This document shows, in pieces, positions 11,919-23,895 of a stretch of DNA of 64,000 bases (the first letter of the stretch is position 1; every line of letters starts with the position of its first letter). A model generated the notes under the pieces. The model worked only from the letters and a program-made list of their open reading frames with translations. It was not told where the DNA came from and did no database searches. This DNA comes from Rhyacophila brunnea (Eukaryota; Arthropoda; Insecta; Trichoptera; Rhyacophilidae), in assembly GCA_022495005.1 (NCBI GenBank), contig JAGYXB010001964.1:1488001-1552000 (forward strand), given 5' to 3'. The position numbers were made by a program, and so were the translations under genes.

Positions 11919-12318
11919 ACAAGATAAAAAGAACTTTTTATATACAACGTTTTTAAATTTTCTGTTGAATCATAATATAAACTTGACTTGACTAGCTTCA
12001 ACGATCAAACAAATTTGTACTTGATAGAAATACTGAATAATAAAATGTCATTTCATATTGATTTCGTATATATTATTTAATAATTTAGTTGCTAGGACCC
12101 CCTAGCAACCAATACTGTTATCGAAATAACTTTTCATACAAAACAAAATTAACTGATAATGAATTCAATTCTACTTAAAGATGGCTAAAAGTATTAAAAA
12201 AATGCATTGGCATCGTGTTCTGATATATTCTAAAAGTTTCAAGATTTGTACCGGACAAACAACCACCGGAAAAATAAGAATACGACCTAAGAAAAACGTT
12301 GTAATAATAAAATAGAAA
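11919..12318 (-). repeat. family Z dispersed repeat, copy B
   Basis: Reverse-orientation copy of the element at 58568-59035. It carries a perfect short hairpin, GTTGCTAGG ... CCTAGCAAC, at 12089-12110, which is degraded in the other copies. It lacks the CGGGAAGTTAG block seen in copies A, C and D, so it has an internal deletion. Confidence 0.75.
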
Positions 12319-12779
12319 AATAGAATAAGTCTCGAAATAAATTGAAGCATGACATTCCAAAATGGGCTTAGTTCAAAATGACAATAAATTTAATTTTTTT
12401 AATGATTACATATTTTATAATATAATCTCAATAATAATTCGTTAGCATCAAAAATTCTAAAGACCTTTTAATTGAATGTCAAAAAAATTGTGCTGTTTCT
12501 TAAAATTTGATAAGTAAATATTAAACTTTATTTTTTGGGGACAGAGATATTTTTGCTCAATGAATCAATAATTATTATGTTATCAAAATTAAGACAAATT
12601 TTAAATTTAACACAACAAAGTCATCATCATAAAAAAAGGCTTTTATTTCAGGTATATACATAAAGTTCAAATTGGGCATACTGGTTCTAATTTGGTGAAT
12701 GGTATTAAAATTTGAGAGCGGTCCGATCCTCTATACTCGGAGATCCCACATTGCAGTTAATTTTTTTTATGAAATACAT

Positions 12780-12910
12780 TAATTGTATAAACATATTTTT
12801 TATTCAACGAATAATATAATTCACAATATTAAAGAATGTAACATTATTTATTGAACACTTATTATTAGAAAACACCTCAGAAATACACCTTTTCGAAAAA
12901 ATTTAGAAGT
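12780..12910 (-). mobile_element. SINE family S1 body, copy c
   Basis: Minus-strand body without a tRNA-like head. It shares TTTTTTCGAAAAGG-like sequence, then AATGTTACATTCTTTAATAT, TGTGAATTATA and ATTCGTTGAATAAAAAATA with other S1 copies. Confidence 0.55.
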
Positions 12911-13048
12911 CAAAATAGGTAGACCAAAATTTGGATTCATCCTGACATCAGCTAGGAATCAAGATAAGTAAGTACCTTTTATTGGTATCTTGATTCAAAC
13001 TACGAAAGCCGTTTAGATTATCACTTAATTTTTCATAATTAGTTAAGG

Positions 13049-13129
13049 TATGGGTGGCTAAATTGGTAAAGTGCGCTGGCCAGAATCTAATAGATACGGG
13101 GTTGAGTCCCACCTGGAACATTTTTTTTT
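13049..13129 (+). mobile_element. tRNA-like SINE head (family S2)
   Basis: GGGTGGCTAAATTGGTAAAG is a good pol III A box. GGGGTTGAGTCCC fits a B box 40 bases later, and a T-run follows at 13121. There is no complete tRNA fold with a matching acceptor stem, so this is a tRNA-derived repeat rather than a tRNA gene. A similar head lies at 36009-36062 and a reverse-oriented relative at 52541-52610. Confidence 0.55.
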
Positions 13130-13411
13130 CACTACTGACATGTGCAAAGAAGCAGCCCTCACCTATGACGTTGACGTATGATGATGGGATTTCATTTAAA
13201 ATGTATTTATATTACCCAAATATAATGTGTTTATCATAACCAAGCCCTGTCTTATGGCCTCACGTATTGTGGGGTCTCGCTTCAAGTTGGACTACGATGG
13301 CTACACTTAAGGGCTTCGCTCACATGCTCCAATCATGCGTCGTACTTACAAGCACCGTCCCTGATCATAACGCTACATATTGATTATATTAGCAATTTTA
13401 ATATAGTTCAA

Positions 13412-13718
13412 GTGGGTCTATTTTATACTTATCGACCGCTAAAGTGATAGATATTATCAAACTTAGGGTAAGTTTGTATCAAAGTATTAGCACTTATTGT
13501 AACAATTACAATAAATTGTGTGTAATTGTTGCAATAAGTGTTATATTTTAAGAGCAGCAAGAGAGCCTCTGTTAAATGTAGCGCTTATTGCAACACTTAC
13601 AACCAACGTATTGTAATAGTTACAATAAGTGCTAAAAATTTGATACAAACCTACCCTAAGTTCGAAAATATTTATCACTTTATCACTTTAGCGGTCGATA
13701 AGTACAGAATAGACCCAC
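13412..13718. mobile_element. palindromic MITE, copy 2
   Basis: Same architecture and ends as 6880-7194 (GTGGGTCTATT ... AATAGACCCAC), with CACTTATTGTAACAATTACA arms and a CGACCGCTAAAGTGATAGAT left subterminal block. The right arm keeps an almost intact complement. The small open frame 13538-13738 lies inside it and is spurious. Confidence 0.85.
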
Positions 13719-14011
13719 AGGTTTATATATTATTTTAATTTATATTTTAATGTCAATTTTCATTCCTGTTATATATTATAATACAAAATTTTTGGCAATA
13801 ACATAACAATTCGCTACAAAATATTCAGCACACACTCGTGCTGGTTCGGTTGGCCGTGTCTATCCAAGAGACAGATCGCCACCGTTTATTTTCCTTCGCC
13901 CAGCACGTAAAGATTGCGGAGCATGAAACCTACTCCGTTATCAATGTTGTCTGGGAATCACATTGGATTTCGACAGTGGTAGCAAAGCAAAACAGAATAA
14001 ACACACTTTGT
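13719..14011. other. stretch without recognisable gene
   Basis: The plus-strand frame 13838-14089 runs into the family Y fragment that begins at 14012, so it is unlikely to be a host gene. Confidence 0.4.
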
Positions 14012-14135
14012 TATTGTGTCCGGAAAATTGTACGTGTGCAGTTAGCCATATTTCGATTCATCGTGAGTTATTCTATCGGACACAGATGACCGTATTGTTT
14101 TCATATCAAATTCATGTCTAAATAAAACACTTAAA
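14012..14135 (-). repeat. family Y, copy 3 (reverse)
   Basis: GTGTCCGGAAAATTGTACGT, then GTGCAGTTAGCC, AGATGACCGTAT and ATTCATGTCTAAATAAAAC are complements of blocks in 4925-5095. Confidence 0.65.
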
Positions 14136-14951
14136 AATACGTAGTATATAACAGTACTACGCCTAACGTACTGTAGCTGTCAGTATGTTAGCGATCAAAT
14201 ATCTATTTTTAATGTATCAAATAATTCGACCGCAATAATAATTTCTCAGCGACTCATATAACGGTAAACAAGTTTACTGTTTAGCTGGATCAGCAGATTG
14301 ATTGGCGATATGAAATGCGGTGTCGCAATGGAAAATTAGTCGAATAATCCTTTCCCATAGTACCATATTACATGACTGCAATAATAAAGACAATTCACAA
14401 GCTACTCGTATTTAAACCGCTGACTCGTTCAATATGATTATGTACGGGAATATAATGTTTATGTATTACTTTTGACTGCATAAATAACGAATAATGATTT
14501 ATAAAATGTCACTCGAATCTAAGTACCTGGCTCGTAACTATCTCAGTAAATAATATGTACTGTCATTGTATTTATACTATTGTACCGATCGTTACGCTGC
14601 AAATAAAACTCGCTCCTTTGACGTCTTCACACATCAAACACCACAGTGGTGGACACCAATAGTACTATAGGTAGAAGTATTAGAGGTTTTATCTCACAAA
14701 GAACCATCTTCGTACAACTCGCATTATTCATCGGTGCCCAAAATATACTAAAATACAGACAAGTGACCGATAATCTGTTGGCATGATGAAGAAATCATGT
14801 TGAACGGAAATTGGTACGATGCAACGCATAGCCTGCTAATGACCGGTAAGAATGTAGACAGAAAGGAGATGTTTTATCCAGCAATAACTGAGAGTGTCGA
14901 GACCATGCTTCTAGTAAAATAGTCTACACCCAAAATGATATCTCCAATTAA

Positions 14952-15085
14952 GTGAGAAGCAAGTTCGAAAATTTATACGTATGCAGTTGGCCATATCAGA
15001 ATTCACCGTATGTTATTGCATCGGGAACAGATGACTGTATAGTATTGATATCAATTAATTCATGTCTAAATAAAATACTTAATAT
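14952..15085 (-). repeat. family Y, copy 4 (reverse)
   Basis: Same blocks and order as copy 3, 940 bases further on: ATACGTATGCAGTTGGCC, ACAGATGACTGTATAG and AATTCATGTCTAAATAAAAT. Confidence 0.65.
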
Positions 15086-15167
15086 AATGAATTAGAAGAA
15101 AATAGGTAGGTAAGGAATTATTTAAAATATAATCATCATATGGGTGTTCATAACTATCAAGTCATAC

Positions 15168-15215
15168 CTATCAAATATCTGACAATAATAACAGCGATAT
15201 TATCAGATATTTGAT
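15168..15215. repeat. short stem-loop
   Basis: TATCAAATATCTGA and TCAGATATTTGATA form a perfect 14-base stem that extends imperfectly through ATAATA/TATTAT around a short loop. It is isolated and no duplicate was found. Confidence 0.5.
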
Positions 15216-17479
15216 ACCAATCAATATAAAATTAATGTTTTAATTAAATCTAATAAAATTTGAATATTACTATCTGCAATCTTCCACAAACAACACGTAT
15301 TTAATAAAATCTAAATGCTTTACGGCTGTTTATTTCTGATTCGATAGCTCATAGTGAATTATGATACGGAAAAATGTGATAAATATGTACAATTTACATG
15401 TGATATTTAGTTTCGATTGATTGCTTCCCTAACCTTACTTAACTTGTGTCAAACAGATAGTTTATAAAATATTGGAATATTTCACGGCGTCCCAGGACTC
15501 TACGGTACACACTTGAGTAACCCCTGTTCTATTGTATAAAGAATTATTATTTTTCTACTTCACTGCATCACAAGTGCATACGTATTTGAATCAGGCTGTA
15601 CGGAGAAATGCGGCGAATGCAGTGGCGTCACAAATAAAACAGCAGGCATCGAAAGCTATTGACTTCGGCCAAATAAATTGAATGTGTGGGCACTTTAACA
15701 TCACCAATATACTGCATTGTATTGTGTTCAGGACGACAAGAAACCACATAAGATATTATGAAAATTGTTCGTGCACGTCTTTACAAAACTTCTATAAAAT
15801 ATTTATGTATATTTTGACGAGATTTCTCGCAAAACTAAAATGACATGGAGAGCATTTTTGGGCGCCTGAATAGTATGTTTAAACGTGACATATCTTTGTC
15901 TCTTAAACGTAAAGTGTTCAACAAAATGTATGCTATCATAAGTGCTCACGTATGCATGTGAAATATGAAGCTGTCGTTTCAAAGTCGGTAACTTACACAT
16001 TCCGTTATTTTTAGATAACCACACATTTAGGACTGCAAATGTAATATTTTCTATTTGCAAACATATTATCAGTAAATAATTATAAAAAAAATGTCTTTAA
16101 CGTCGTTAAAATTAATAAAAACAACATTTTTAAATTCAGTCGTAAAACATATAAATGACTTTGTAATCAATCATCAGTTTAATTCTTTTCAACCAACAAA
16201 TGAAACTACATTTCACATTTTATAAATATCTAATATACAAATGATGAAAAAGTACCAATTACAGAATAATAATCAATAAAAATATTAACAAAATGAAAAT
16301 GGAGGTAAACCGACTTTGAAACTAATGGCCTCATATAGCTTCCTAATGTAAGTGTAATAAAACTATAAGTAAAATGGAAAGGTGCATGTTAGATATATCA
16401 CGATAACATCACAACATAAAGTAATGGGTAAGGAAGCAGACAAGAGTACGAAATATGATAAAGGACACCAAGTACATGGAATGGCAATGGCTAAACCTTG
16501 CTGGATAAACGAACTGATAAAGTTCGATGGGTATTCGTAGCAGTGAAGAACAAGGGACTGAGAAGAGTGTAAGGGTATAGGGGATATATTCATTTAGTAG
16601 TGGGATCAACCCTGGTTGATGGTAATATTATAAGTTTTTAAATTAAAAATCAAAAGTTTTGTCAAATTTCTTGGATTTTACAGAGTTCGTTTTCTAGAGA
16701 TACAGAGATAGTTCAAATGTGTTGGCAAGGTATTTTTAAGTGTAATCAACTACAACAGAACTACAAAATAATAAACTTAAAAAAATATTTGTGATAAAAA
16801 GTTATTTTAATACTGTGTTTTGATATATCTATCAATAATAATACTAAACATCTTTTTCGGCAGAAAATTCATTCTTAATAAAATTCATATTACATTTTAT
16901 TTATTTCGCGTCAAATTTTTGTATTGTCACACTCGATCAACCTCGTTGACCAAAAATAGGGGGAACTTACGGCCTCAGTATGGAATTATTAATAAATTTG
17001 AATATAGAACAGACGATACATCCACGAACCATTAAAAGTCATTTACCAGTGGAAAAGATAACAAAATTTTTCAAAGACTAGAAAAATTTTGACATTAACA
17101 GACTCATTAATAATAACTGATTGATAATCCTCGTGAAAGAAAATAATATGATGATTTTGATTTCACGTGTAAACATGGAGTGTGTTGGGGTTTTCCTCAA
17201 GTTCCATACACTAATTTTCTGGCAGAATTATCATGTTAGTATTATTATAGCTGGATGGGAGGAGAGTCTAATCCACAAAGACTTGAGGCGGAGAAGTAGG
17301 TATGTATTATTCATTTAAAAAGGACGATTACAGTGTAATACAATAATTATTAATATAAATTTTTATTAATGCAGCCAGCATGAGGTGCATCAGTCTGCTA
17401 AAAAGACAGGAGCCGAGTGAGATAATAGAACCCTTTCCGCTTTATCATTTATCTGAAGCCATCAGTGCCTGTAATGCTA
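15216..17479. other. stretch without recognised gene; one odd open frame
   Basis: The minus-strand frame at 15803-16060 (85 codons) has a less AT-driven composition, with KLPTLKRQLHISHAY and HFTFKRQRYVTFKHTIQ. An acceptor-like TTACATTTGCAG lies near its start. No family is recognised. The overlapping minus frames at 16363-16609 look spurious. Confidence 0.3.
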
Positions 17480-18418
17480 TGATCATATCATAAATTTGAT
17501 GAATGCAGCCTCAAAAGTCTTGCTTTTCTAATACTCAATGCATGGCAGAGTTATGTTACAAATATCATCTGTAGAAGACCTTGGCATTACGTTTGAGAGT
17601 AAACTGACATTTATTAGCCATATAGTTACCATTTGTAATAGGGCGCTTAACATGTTGGGCTTCGTCATGCCTACTTCCCGGGTTTTTAGTATGTTACGAT
17701 ATTAAAACTTTTGTTTAATTCCTTAGTTCGAAGTAGGCTTGAAAGTGGGTCTATTATTTAGGCACTGTATCAGTTGAAGTATGGCCTTATGGTTGAGAGG
17801 ATTCAGAAGAAATTCTTGAGACTCCTTTACATAAGGTTGTATGGATACTATACGTGGCTTTATCCAACTGACTTTCTCTTAGGTATGCTTACATACTGCA
17901 GTCTGCAATTTAGAAAATATATTTATTTATCTACGTATTTTTTTCGACTTATACGAGGTATAAATGAGAACTCTGCCATTCTGGACAGTGTTGACCTCTA
18001 TGTTCTTGATAACTATCTTAGGAATAGAGAGCATCAGTTGTTTATTCTCCCAAGGTGCAGAACCAACCTGCAACTGGTAATACCAATTGGGAGGGCGATA
18101 ACTATGTTCAACCAAATTGCTTCGGGTGTTGATATATGAGGGTGAGTTTAGGTAGACGCTATTTTATAAATTCTTAAAATAGAGCCTTTTCAACAAACTT
18201 GATGTACTTCTTTAAATTTCTATAGATGTATAATTGTATTGTCAGTATTGTCACTGCTTTTGTACGTTTATATAATGTTCTCTTTTTATATTTTCATTTT
18301 TATCGCTTTTATTACTTTTTTTTATAATAATGTTTCATGTCATGTTGTGAACGTCTTTAACTTATAATTTATAATGACCACAATATGCTAAAAATAAATA
18401 AATTGAAATTGAATTTGC
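17480..18418 (+). pseudogene. Jockey-like LINE reverse transcriptase relic
   Basis: This is the longest copy of the window's LINE family. The first part reads VEDLGITFESKLTF, then NRALNMLGFV, which is the conserved stretch after the catalytic core of non-LTR reverse transcriptases. A frameshift and stops follow. The frame 17774-18139 then reads RIQKKFLRLLYIRLYGY, PTDFLLGMLTYCSLQFR, DNYLRNREHQLF, LPRCRTNLQLVIPIGRA and FNQIASGVDI, the usual C-terminal region ending in an RTN...P..R...FN motif. The untranslated tail ends in AAATAAATAAATTGAAATTG. The 5' truncation removes the catalytic YADD region and the endonuclease, so it is non-functional. The Jockey-like assignment is inference from the C-terminal motif. 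Confidence 0.8.
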
Positions 18419-20618
18419 TAACATATTATAAGTGACTACCTATAATTTACCATTCTTAAAGCCAATCAAATTTACAAAGACACATAGAATACAAAATAAT
18501 ATTCATATTAGCTCCTAGTTATAAAACCGCTAGAAGACGGTTGTGGCCTAATCCCTAAAGAGGCGTTATGTTAGTAGATGTAAGTGTGTATGTATATCTA
18601 TACACTTAGTGACAATTATTGATCATTATATATTAAAAAAATATCATACAACCCTGCACAATTAGTATTCAATGCTACTTAACAATGAATAAAGGCAAAA
18701 TAATGATAATAACGTCTTATAATGACGTATAAAATGAATCATCATTGATTTATCATATTATATATTACCATAACAGAATCAAGATATTATAACACCACTT
18801 TGTAAGTATCATGGAATCACAATAAAGCAAATAATAGCATAGCCAGAAAAAAAGAATTACTGGCAAGATGCCAGATTCTATAAGAGGAGGTTACTCTTTT
18901 GCTTCACTTCCTACAGACAAATTGACGTTCGGAATTTTCCCCTCCGGCGCTGAAAACTAAAATATAAAGTGCACCCAAGAATAATTTAAACACTCTTCCG
19001 GTACTGTTAAGGTTTGAATTTTTCATTTTGTGGCTGGTTTTACAGTAAGAATGTGGGTATTAAGTAAACGTGAACATTTTAAGTTGATTAAATTATTTCT
19101 GTTAGTTGAGTAAGTGATTTCTAAAAATAATTGTATTAAAGCCGCACATGCCTGAAGTGTTGAACATATTTTAACCAATGCATGGTACCAGTGAAGTATG
19201 CACGTGAAATATAATATTATACCCTAATATTATACGATAAATCCCAAACAATTATTATTGCAAAGTTGCATGGAAACGTGCATGTTGAACATAACGCAGA
19301 AGATCACAAAAGAAACTATTTGATAAAGAGGCAGACAAGAATATGTGTTGTGATAAGGTATGTCTACATTTGATCACTCTATCTTCCAATTAACTTCAAC
19401 TTTTTAATTCTGGTTTTAATACCGAGTAGTTTTACGCATGCTTTACATGCGTTCATGCGTCAACTGTCTACATTTGTACGTCAAGTATTTTTTAAAATTT
19501 AACGGGAAGCAATGTTGTCATATTTTTATAATTCTGATTTTAATGCAAAGATGTAAAAGTTACAGTATTTTTAAAAAAACTGTAGTACACGGAACATTTT
19601 TCCTTTTAGTATTTTCAACTTATTTAGAGTAAAATTATAGTGTAATAATACACTATTAAACATTTTTGCGATATCACTCAGTTGGCAACACTACGTGTTG
19701 TTGAAAAAATGTCCATGGACTGTCATCACAAAAAACGGCCACTTTGAAACGGGTTTGCGGCAGGCAATGCGCAGGCTATGCATGCACAGTGATGCGTTCT
19801 TTTAGGGAACGAAAAAATGCTCGAATGTTGACAAGGCTTTTAAGGTCGCCAAGCTGATGCAATGGAAATGGTCCAGACGTATTACTCACGGGCGGATAGC
19901 TAATGAAATAGTGCTATCATATTACAGTCACAAGGAAAAATAAATGACTACAGGGTCGCCCTAAAGTCTGTTGGATGCGTGAACATTTATCGAATTTGTC
20001 ACGGTGTCTAGTTGACGTGTCCATTTAGTCCAATGTGTGGAGAGAGTATAAAAACCTAATGGGTTGATAGAATCTTTCACAACCAATTCTTGCGAAAAGT
20101 CAATTAATAACACATCCACTCCACTCCATACAAATTCAGGTACACTTGGAAATGTACTGTTATATACTCAGTATGTATATAAAAATGACGACGACGATAT
20201 TTTTAATCACGGATTGTATTGTGTATGTGTTAAACAAGAAATCGAAAAAATTAAAAAAAAAAAAAAAAAATTCTGTTGAGTGGATAATGTTTGAAAAAAT
20301 GATCATCGAATTGCATAACGTCAACAAAGCTAGAGAGACGGTGGAAAAACGAAGTAGAAAAGCATCTCCAGATTCTTGGTGAATTCAACTGGCGATCCGG
20401 TACAGGGGAGATGAGATAGTAAGTTGAAAACGTAATATAATATTATATGCAACCAGGGCGTGGGTTGATAATTAAGTACTAGGAATAATGAAGAGGCCAT
20501 TTCTTCATGTCTGATGTAGGGTATTAAAAATATTTTTATTAGCACTTCAACTTATTGTTTAATCTCTTTATTGTATAAACTCAGATTGTGGACTAGTTAT
20601 GTGCTATGGACGGATTAC
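18419..20618. other. stretch without recognised gene
   Basis: Contains an 18-A run near 20252-20270 and small AT-driven open frames. No family or splice-supported exon was seen. Confidence 0.4.
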
Positions 20619-20622
20619 TACG

Positions 20623-21097
20623 GCGAAGGGTGGGGGTAGGCTGTTAAGATCTGACATAAATAGTGGACACTAAACTTTCTCTGTCATACTTTTTTTCACT
20701 TAACACTCAAAAACTAAGCATGTATCTGTAAAATATCTAAAATTATGCCATTAAATAATATATAATTTTAGACATTTTATAGATATAAGAGTATTTTTAT
20801 GTATTATGGTTTGGATTAACCACGACTTAATGAATTTAAAAAAAACTAACCAACACCATCACTGTAATATTATGTATTCTTTATTCAACGAAAACAAACA
20901 AGCCCGAAAAAGTGTGCACTAGTTTTGTCATATCGCATATAACATACCAAAATTATTATGGTTTGGCTTAGGCAAGGTTGAATTGATTTTTAAAAACTAA
21001 CCAACACTCTGCACATTGTGGCCTTAGTACAATGAAAACTAATACATTAGTGTGCACCATTTATGGCGGATCTTAACAGCCTACATCCACCCTTCGC
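20623..21097. mobile_element. MITE with ~48-bp TIRs
   Basis: The left end runs GCGAAGGGTGG, then TAGGCTGTTAAGATC and ACATAAATAGTGG. The complement of the right end runs GCGAAGGGTGG, then TAGGCTGTTAAGATC and CCATAAATGGTG. The interior is AT-rich with two related blocks, TATTATGGTTTGG...AAACTAACCAACAC, at about 20803 and 20955. A TA sits outside each end (one within CTAC), compatible with a 2-base duplication but not proof. Confidence 0.8.
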
Positions 21098-22582
21098 TAC
21101 TTGGACATACTGGAAATATAAAATTACTTATCCAGTGAATTTAGTTTTAATAGTTTTCTGTCACCACGGACCGACTGTATCCTTGTAAATTGAATGTGTT
21201 TGATTATTGACTGACTGATATTTAAATTTTCTGCTCATTTGCTGCTTCAATAGATGTATCTATATCTTCATCTAGTAGTGAATCAATCTTGGTCGATAAT
21301 GGTGATCACTTCAAAATATTATGATTCTTTTTTCATATCTTGTTTCTTGTAAAATGGTACATTGTAATATAATATAATACAAAGTTTACCATACTATGGT
21401 AGGGAAGAAAGCAAAAAAAAACACAATAAACGTCGAAATGCCTCGCGGCATAGGAGAAAGATTTTTAAATTAACTGTTCTGCATGCGGAATCCTGTCCGT
21501 AATACCTAATAAGATTATATATACGGTGTCTTTACGTAGCAGCTTTATAAAAATTCCGAAAACACAAAAACCTACTTTGCACAGAGCAATAATTTTTTAT
21601 CAACCCTATAGCGGGCGGAAATTTTTTTGAATTAGATAATTATAATAATTTTAGAAAAAAACCACTAGATCATAAATATTTTTATATTATTAAAAGGATT
21701 TTAGCATTTATTCTTATTTTGATGTAGTGAGTTAAAATTAATGGCTTTATTATAAGTATAATAATAATTATTTTGTACCCACTACCGCTTTTCTGTATTA
21801 ACTCACCCTCATTTTTATTTAAAAGTACGAAATGTTTATTTATACTTTGAAACAAATACTTCATAAACAATCAACTTTAGCTAAGACAATATTTATTGTT
21901 ACATCTGGGGTGGACGAATCTAATAAATGGCAACTTTCAGTAGAAAGGTATTTATTTAAAATGGACGAAAAACAGCGTAACCAATAATAATTAATAATAA
22001 AATAAATTTTTAGTTGCACGCTGACACACAATGCCAGCGTGCTAAAAGGACAGGGTCGGACTTTTGGTTCAGGACTAATTACCAAATAGGAGGCATTTTG
22101 GTGGGGATTCTTTCAAGCCTCACTTCTGCCTCATCTTATAAGTACATTTGTAATGACCGAATTTGGTTAAGACACACGTCAATATTGTGACCACAGAATA
22201 GGTTATAGACTACATTTTGAACCAGGGTTTTGAATATGTGAGTGCCATATGAAAATGAAACACACATAATAGTGTGTGTTGCAACCTTCAAGGCAAGGAA
22301 GTGTAAGAAGAAAAAATGAATCATATGATTTTAATTATCAATGGTAAGAGAAGGCAAATATTTGGTCAATTATAAAATATGAATACATAGTCATCAACAG
22401 GGAAAGATTCATGGCCAGGTGAATACCTGTAAATTCATAATTATCGTAATTTTTCAGTATAAAAGATTACAAAAATATTATGAATGTAAGTGAAATATTG
22501 ACACAAAATAATCAAAATTTGCATTGCACAAGGACATTTTTTAATATATTAGGACTTAAGGTAATACTTTAAAAATAATTAC
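21098..22582. other. stretch without recognised gene
   Basis: Only AT-driven frames. A small hairpin, CACGCTG ... CAGCGTG, is at 22018-22041. No coding evidence. Confidence 0.4.
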
Positions 22583-23076
22583 ATGATAAAAAGAACTTTT
22601 TATATGCCACGTTTTTAAATTTTCTGTTGAATTATATAAACTTGACAAGTCTATGTATTAATAAAAACTTTTTATTGTACTTGATAGAAACACTGAATAA
22701 ATATTATAGAATATTGAAATTTCATTTTGAAATTTCATATTAATTTCCATAGTAACGCACGTATATATTAATAATTTAGTTGCTAGGACCCACTTAGCAA
22801 CCGACAATAATAACTTTCCATACAAAACAGAATTAACCGAAAATGAATTTAATTCTACTTAAAAATGGCCAACAGTATTAAAATAATGCATTGTCGTCGT
22901 GTTCTGATATATTCTAAAACTTTCAAATGTCTAGCTAGTCGGGAAGTTAGTTAAAAATCTTCAATCGTCCAATAGAAATCTTGGATAAACGAGAAAAAAA
23001 TGTACTGGACATACAAGACAAAATCTGTACCGGACAAACAAGAATACGAGCTAATAAAAACGTGGTAATAAAATAG
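22583..23076 (-). repeat. family Z dispersed repeat, copy C
   Basis: Reverse-orientation copy, nearly full length, sharing AAAAAGAACTTTTTATAT, AGTAACGCACGTATATATTA, ATTTAGTTGCTAGGACCC, TTTAATTCTACTTAAA and CTAGTCGGGAAGTTAG with copy D. An extra block containing a second TGTACTGGACATACAAGACA lies before the TACCGGACAAACAAG end. Confidence 0.75.
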
Positions 23077-23107
23077 CGCCTTTTTTAATATTAGGGAAAA
23101 TTTGTTT

Positions 23108-23205
23108 TGTGTGTTTATCTCACTTGGTTGATCAATTCACCACGCTGGTACCCCCTAAGCCTGGGCCACCAGGTTAAGAGTCCTGTCACCCCCCGTCTTT
23201 ATGGA
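23108..23205 (+). mobile_element. partial copy of MITE family M
   Basis: TGTGTTTATCTCACTTGG, then CCTAAGCCTGGG and CCACCAGGTTAAGAG resemble the right half of the element at 46559-46974. The terminal GGGAGCCATG is lost and no target duplication is seen. Confidence 0.55.
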
Positions 23206-23696
23206 GACTGTGAGTATTCACAAGTAAAACTTTTCCAAAAGACGTATCTACATATTATTATTACAAGATCAAATAATATTGCATCCTAGTAGTATGTTTA
23301 AGAAGATGCAATCTTGCTGACGCCACCTGCCGGGTTAAGGCGCAACGGTTAGTAAATTTGACTGACAAAAAAAAATAAAACAAGCCCATGAATTACCCCC
23401 CGGGGACTGATATAACAAATTTAATAAAATTCGCAAATATCCCCCGGCATACAATAAAACCCGTTATTTGCCTTCTTATTGGCGGTCCGAGGCGATATTT
23501 TTTCATTGTTGACACGGTAGAAACCTCTGACTTCCGTATGCCTAGCTACAGAGTCAAACGGAAGAGAAAATAATAGTGAAAATATACTCTACCATCATAA
23601 TAATAAATTAAAGTATGTCTTTCAGTGACATCGAAATTTGCAGAAATAGAGTCGTCGAGACGTTTTTCATGCCATTTTATTATTATATTTTAAAAT
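23206..23696. other. stretch without recognised gene
   Basis: A mildly GC-richer segment with CCCCCCGGGG near 23396 and a CCCCCGGCATAC string near 23440. The frame 23388-23573 shows no recognisable domain. Confidence 0.35.
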
Positions 23697-23895
23697 AACA
23701 AAAAAAAAATATTCAACGAATAATTTACATGATTTAAGAATGCAACATTATTTTATAGAATATACATAATTTTAACACTTAATAATCATATATGACCACT
23801 CGAAAAAATCTTTTTGAAAAAAATACGATGCTAGGCAGGATTCGAAACTACAACGATGTGGCCTGGCCATTAAGTTAGTTAGTTAATAATATTGC
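23697..23895 (-). mobile_element. SINE family S1, copy d
   Basis: On the minus strand: an A-box-like TAACTTAATGGCCAGGCC, a B-box-like AGTTTCGAATCCTGCC, then TTTTTTTCAAAAAGATTTTT, TGTTGCATTCTTAAATCATG and ATTATTCGTTGAATA. This is the standard S1 order: tRNA-like head, T-rich linker, body. Confidence 0.7.
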
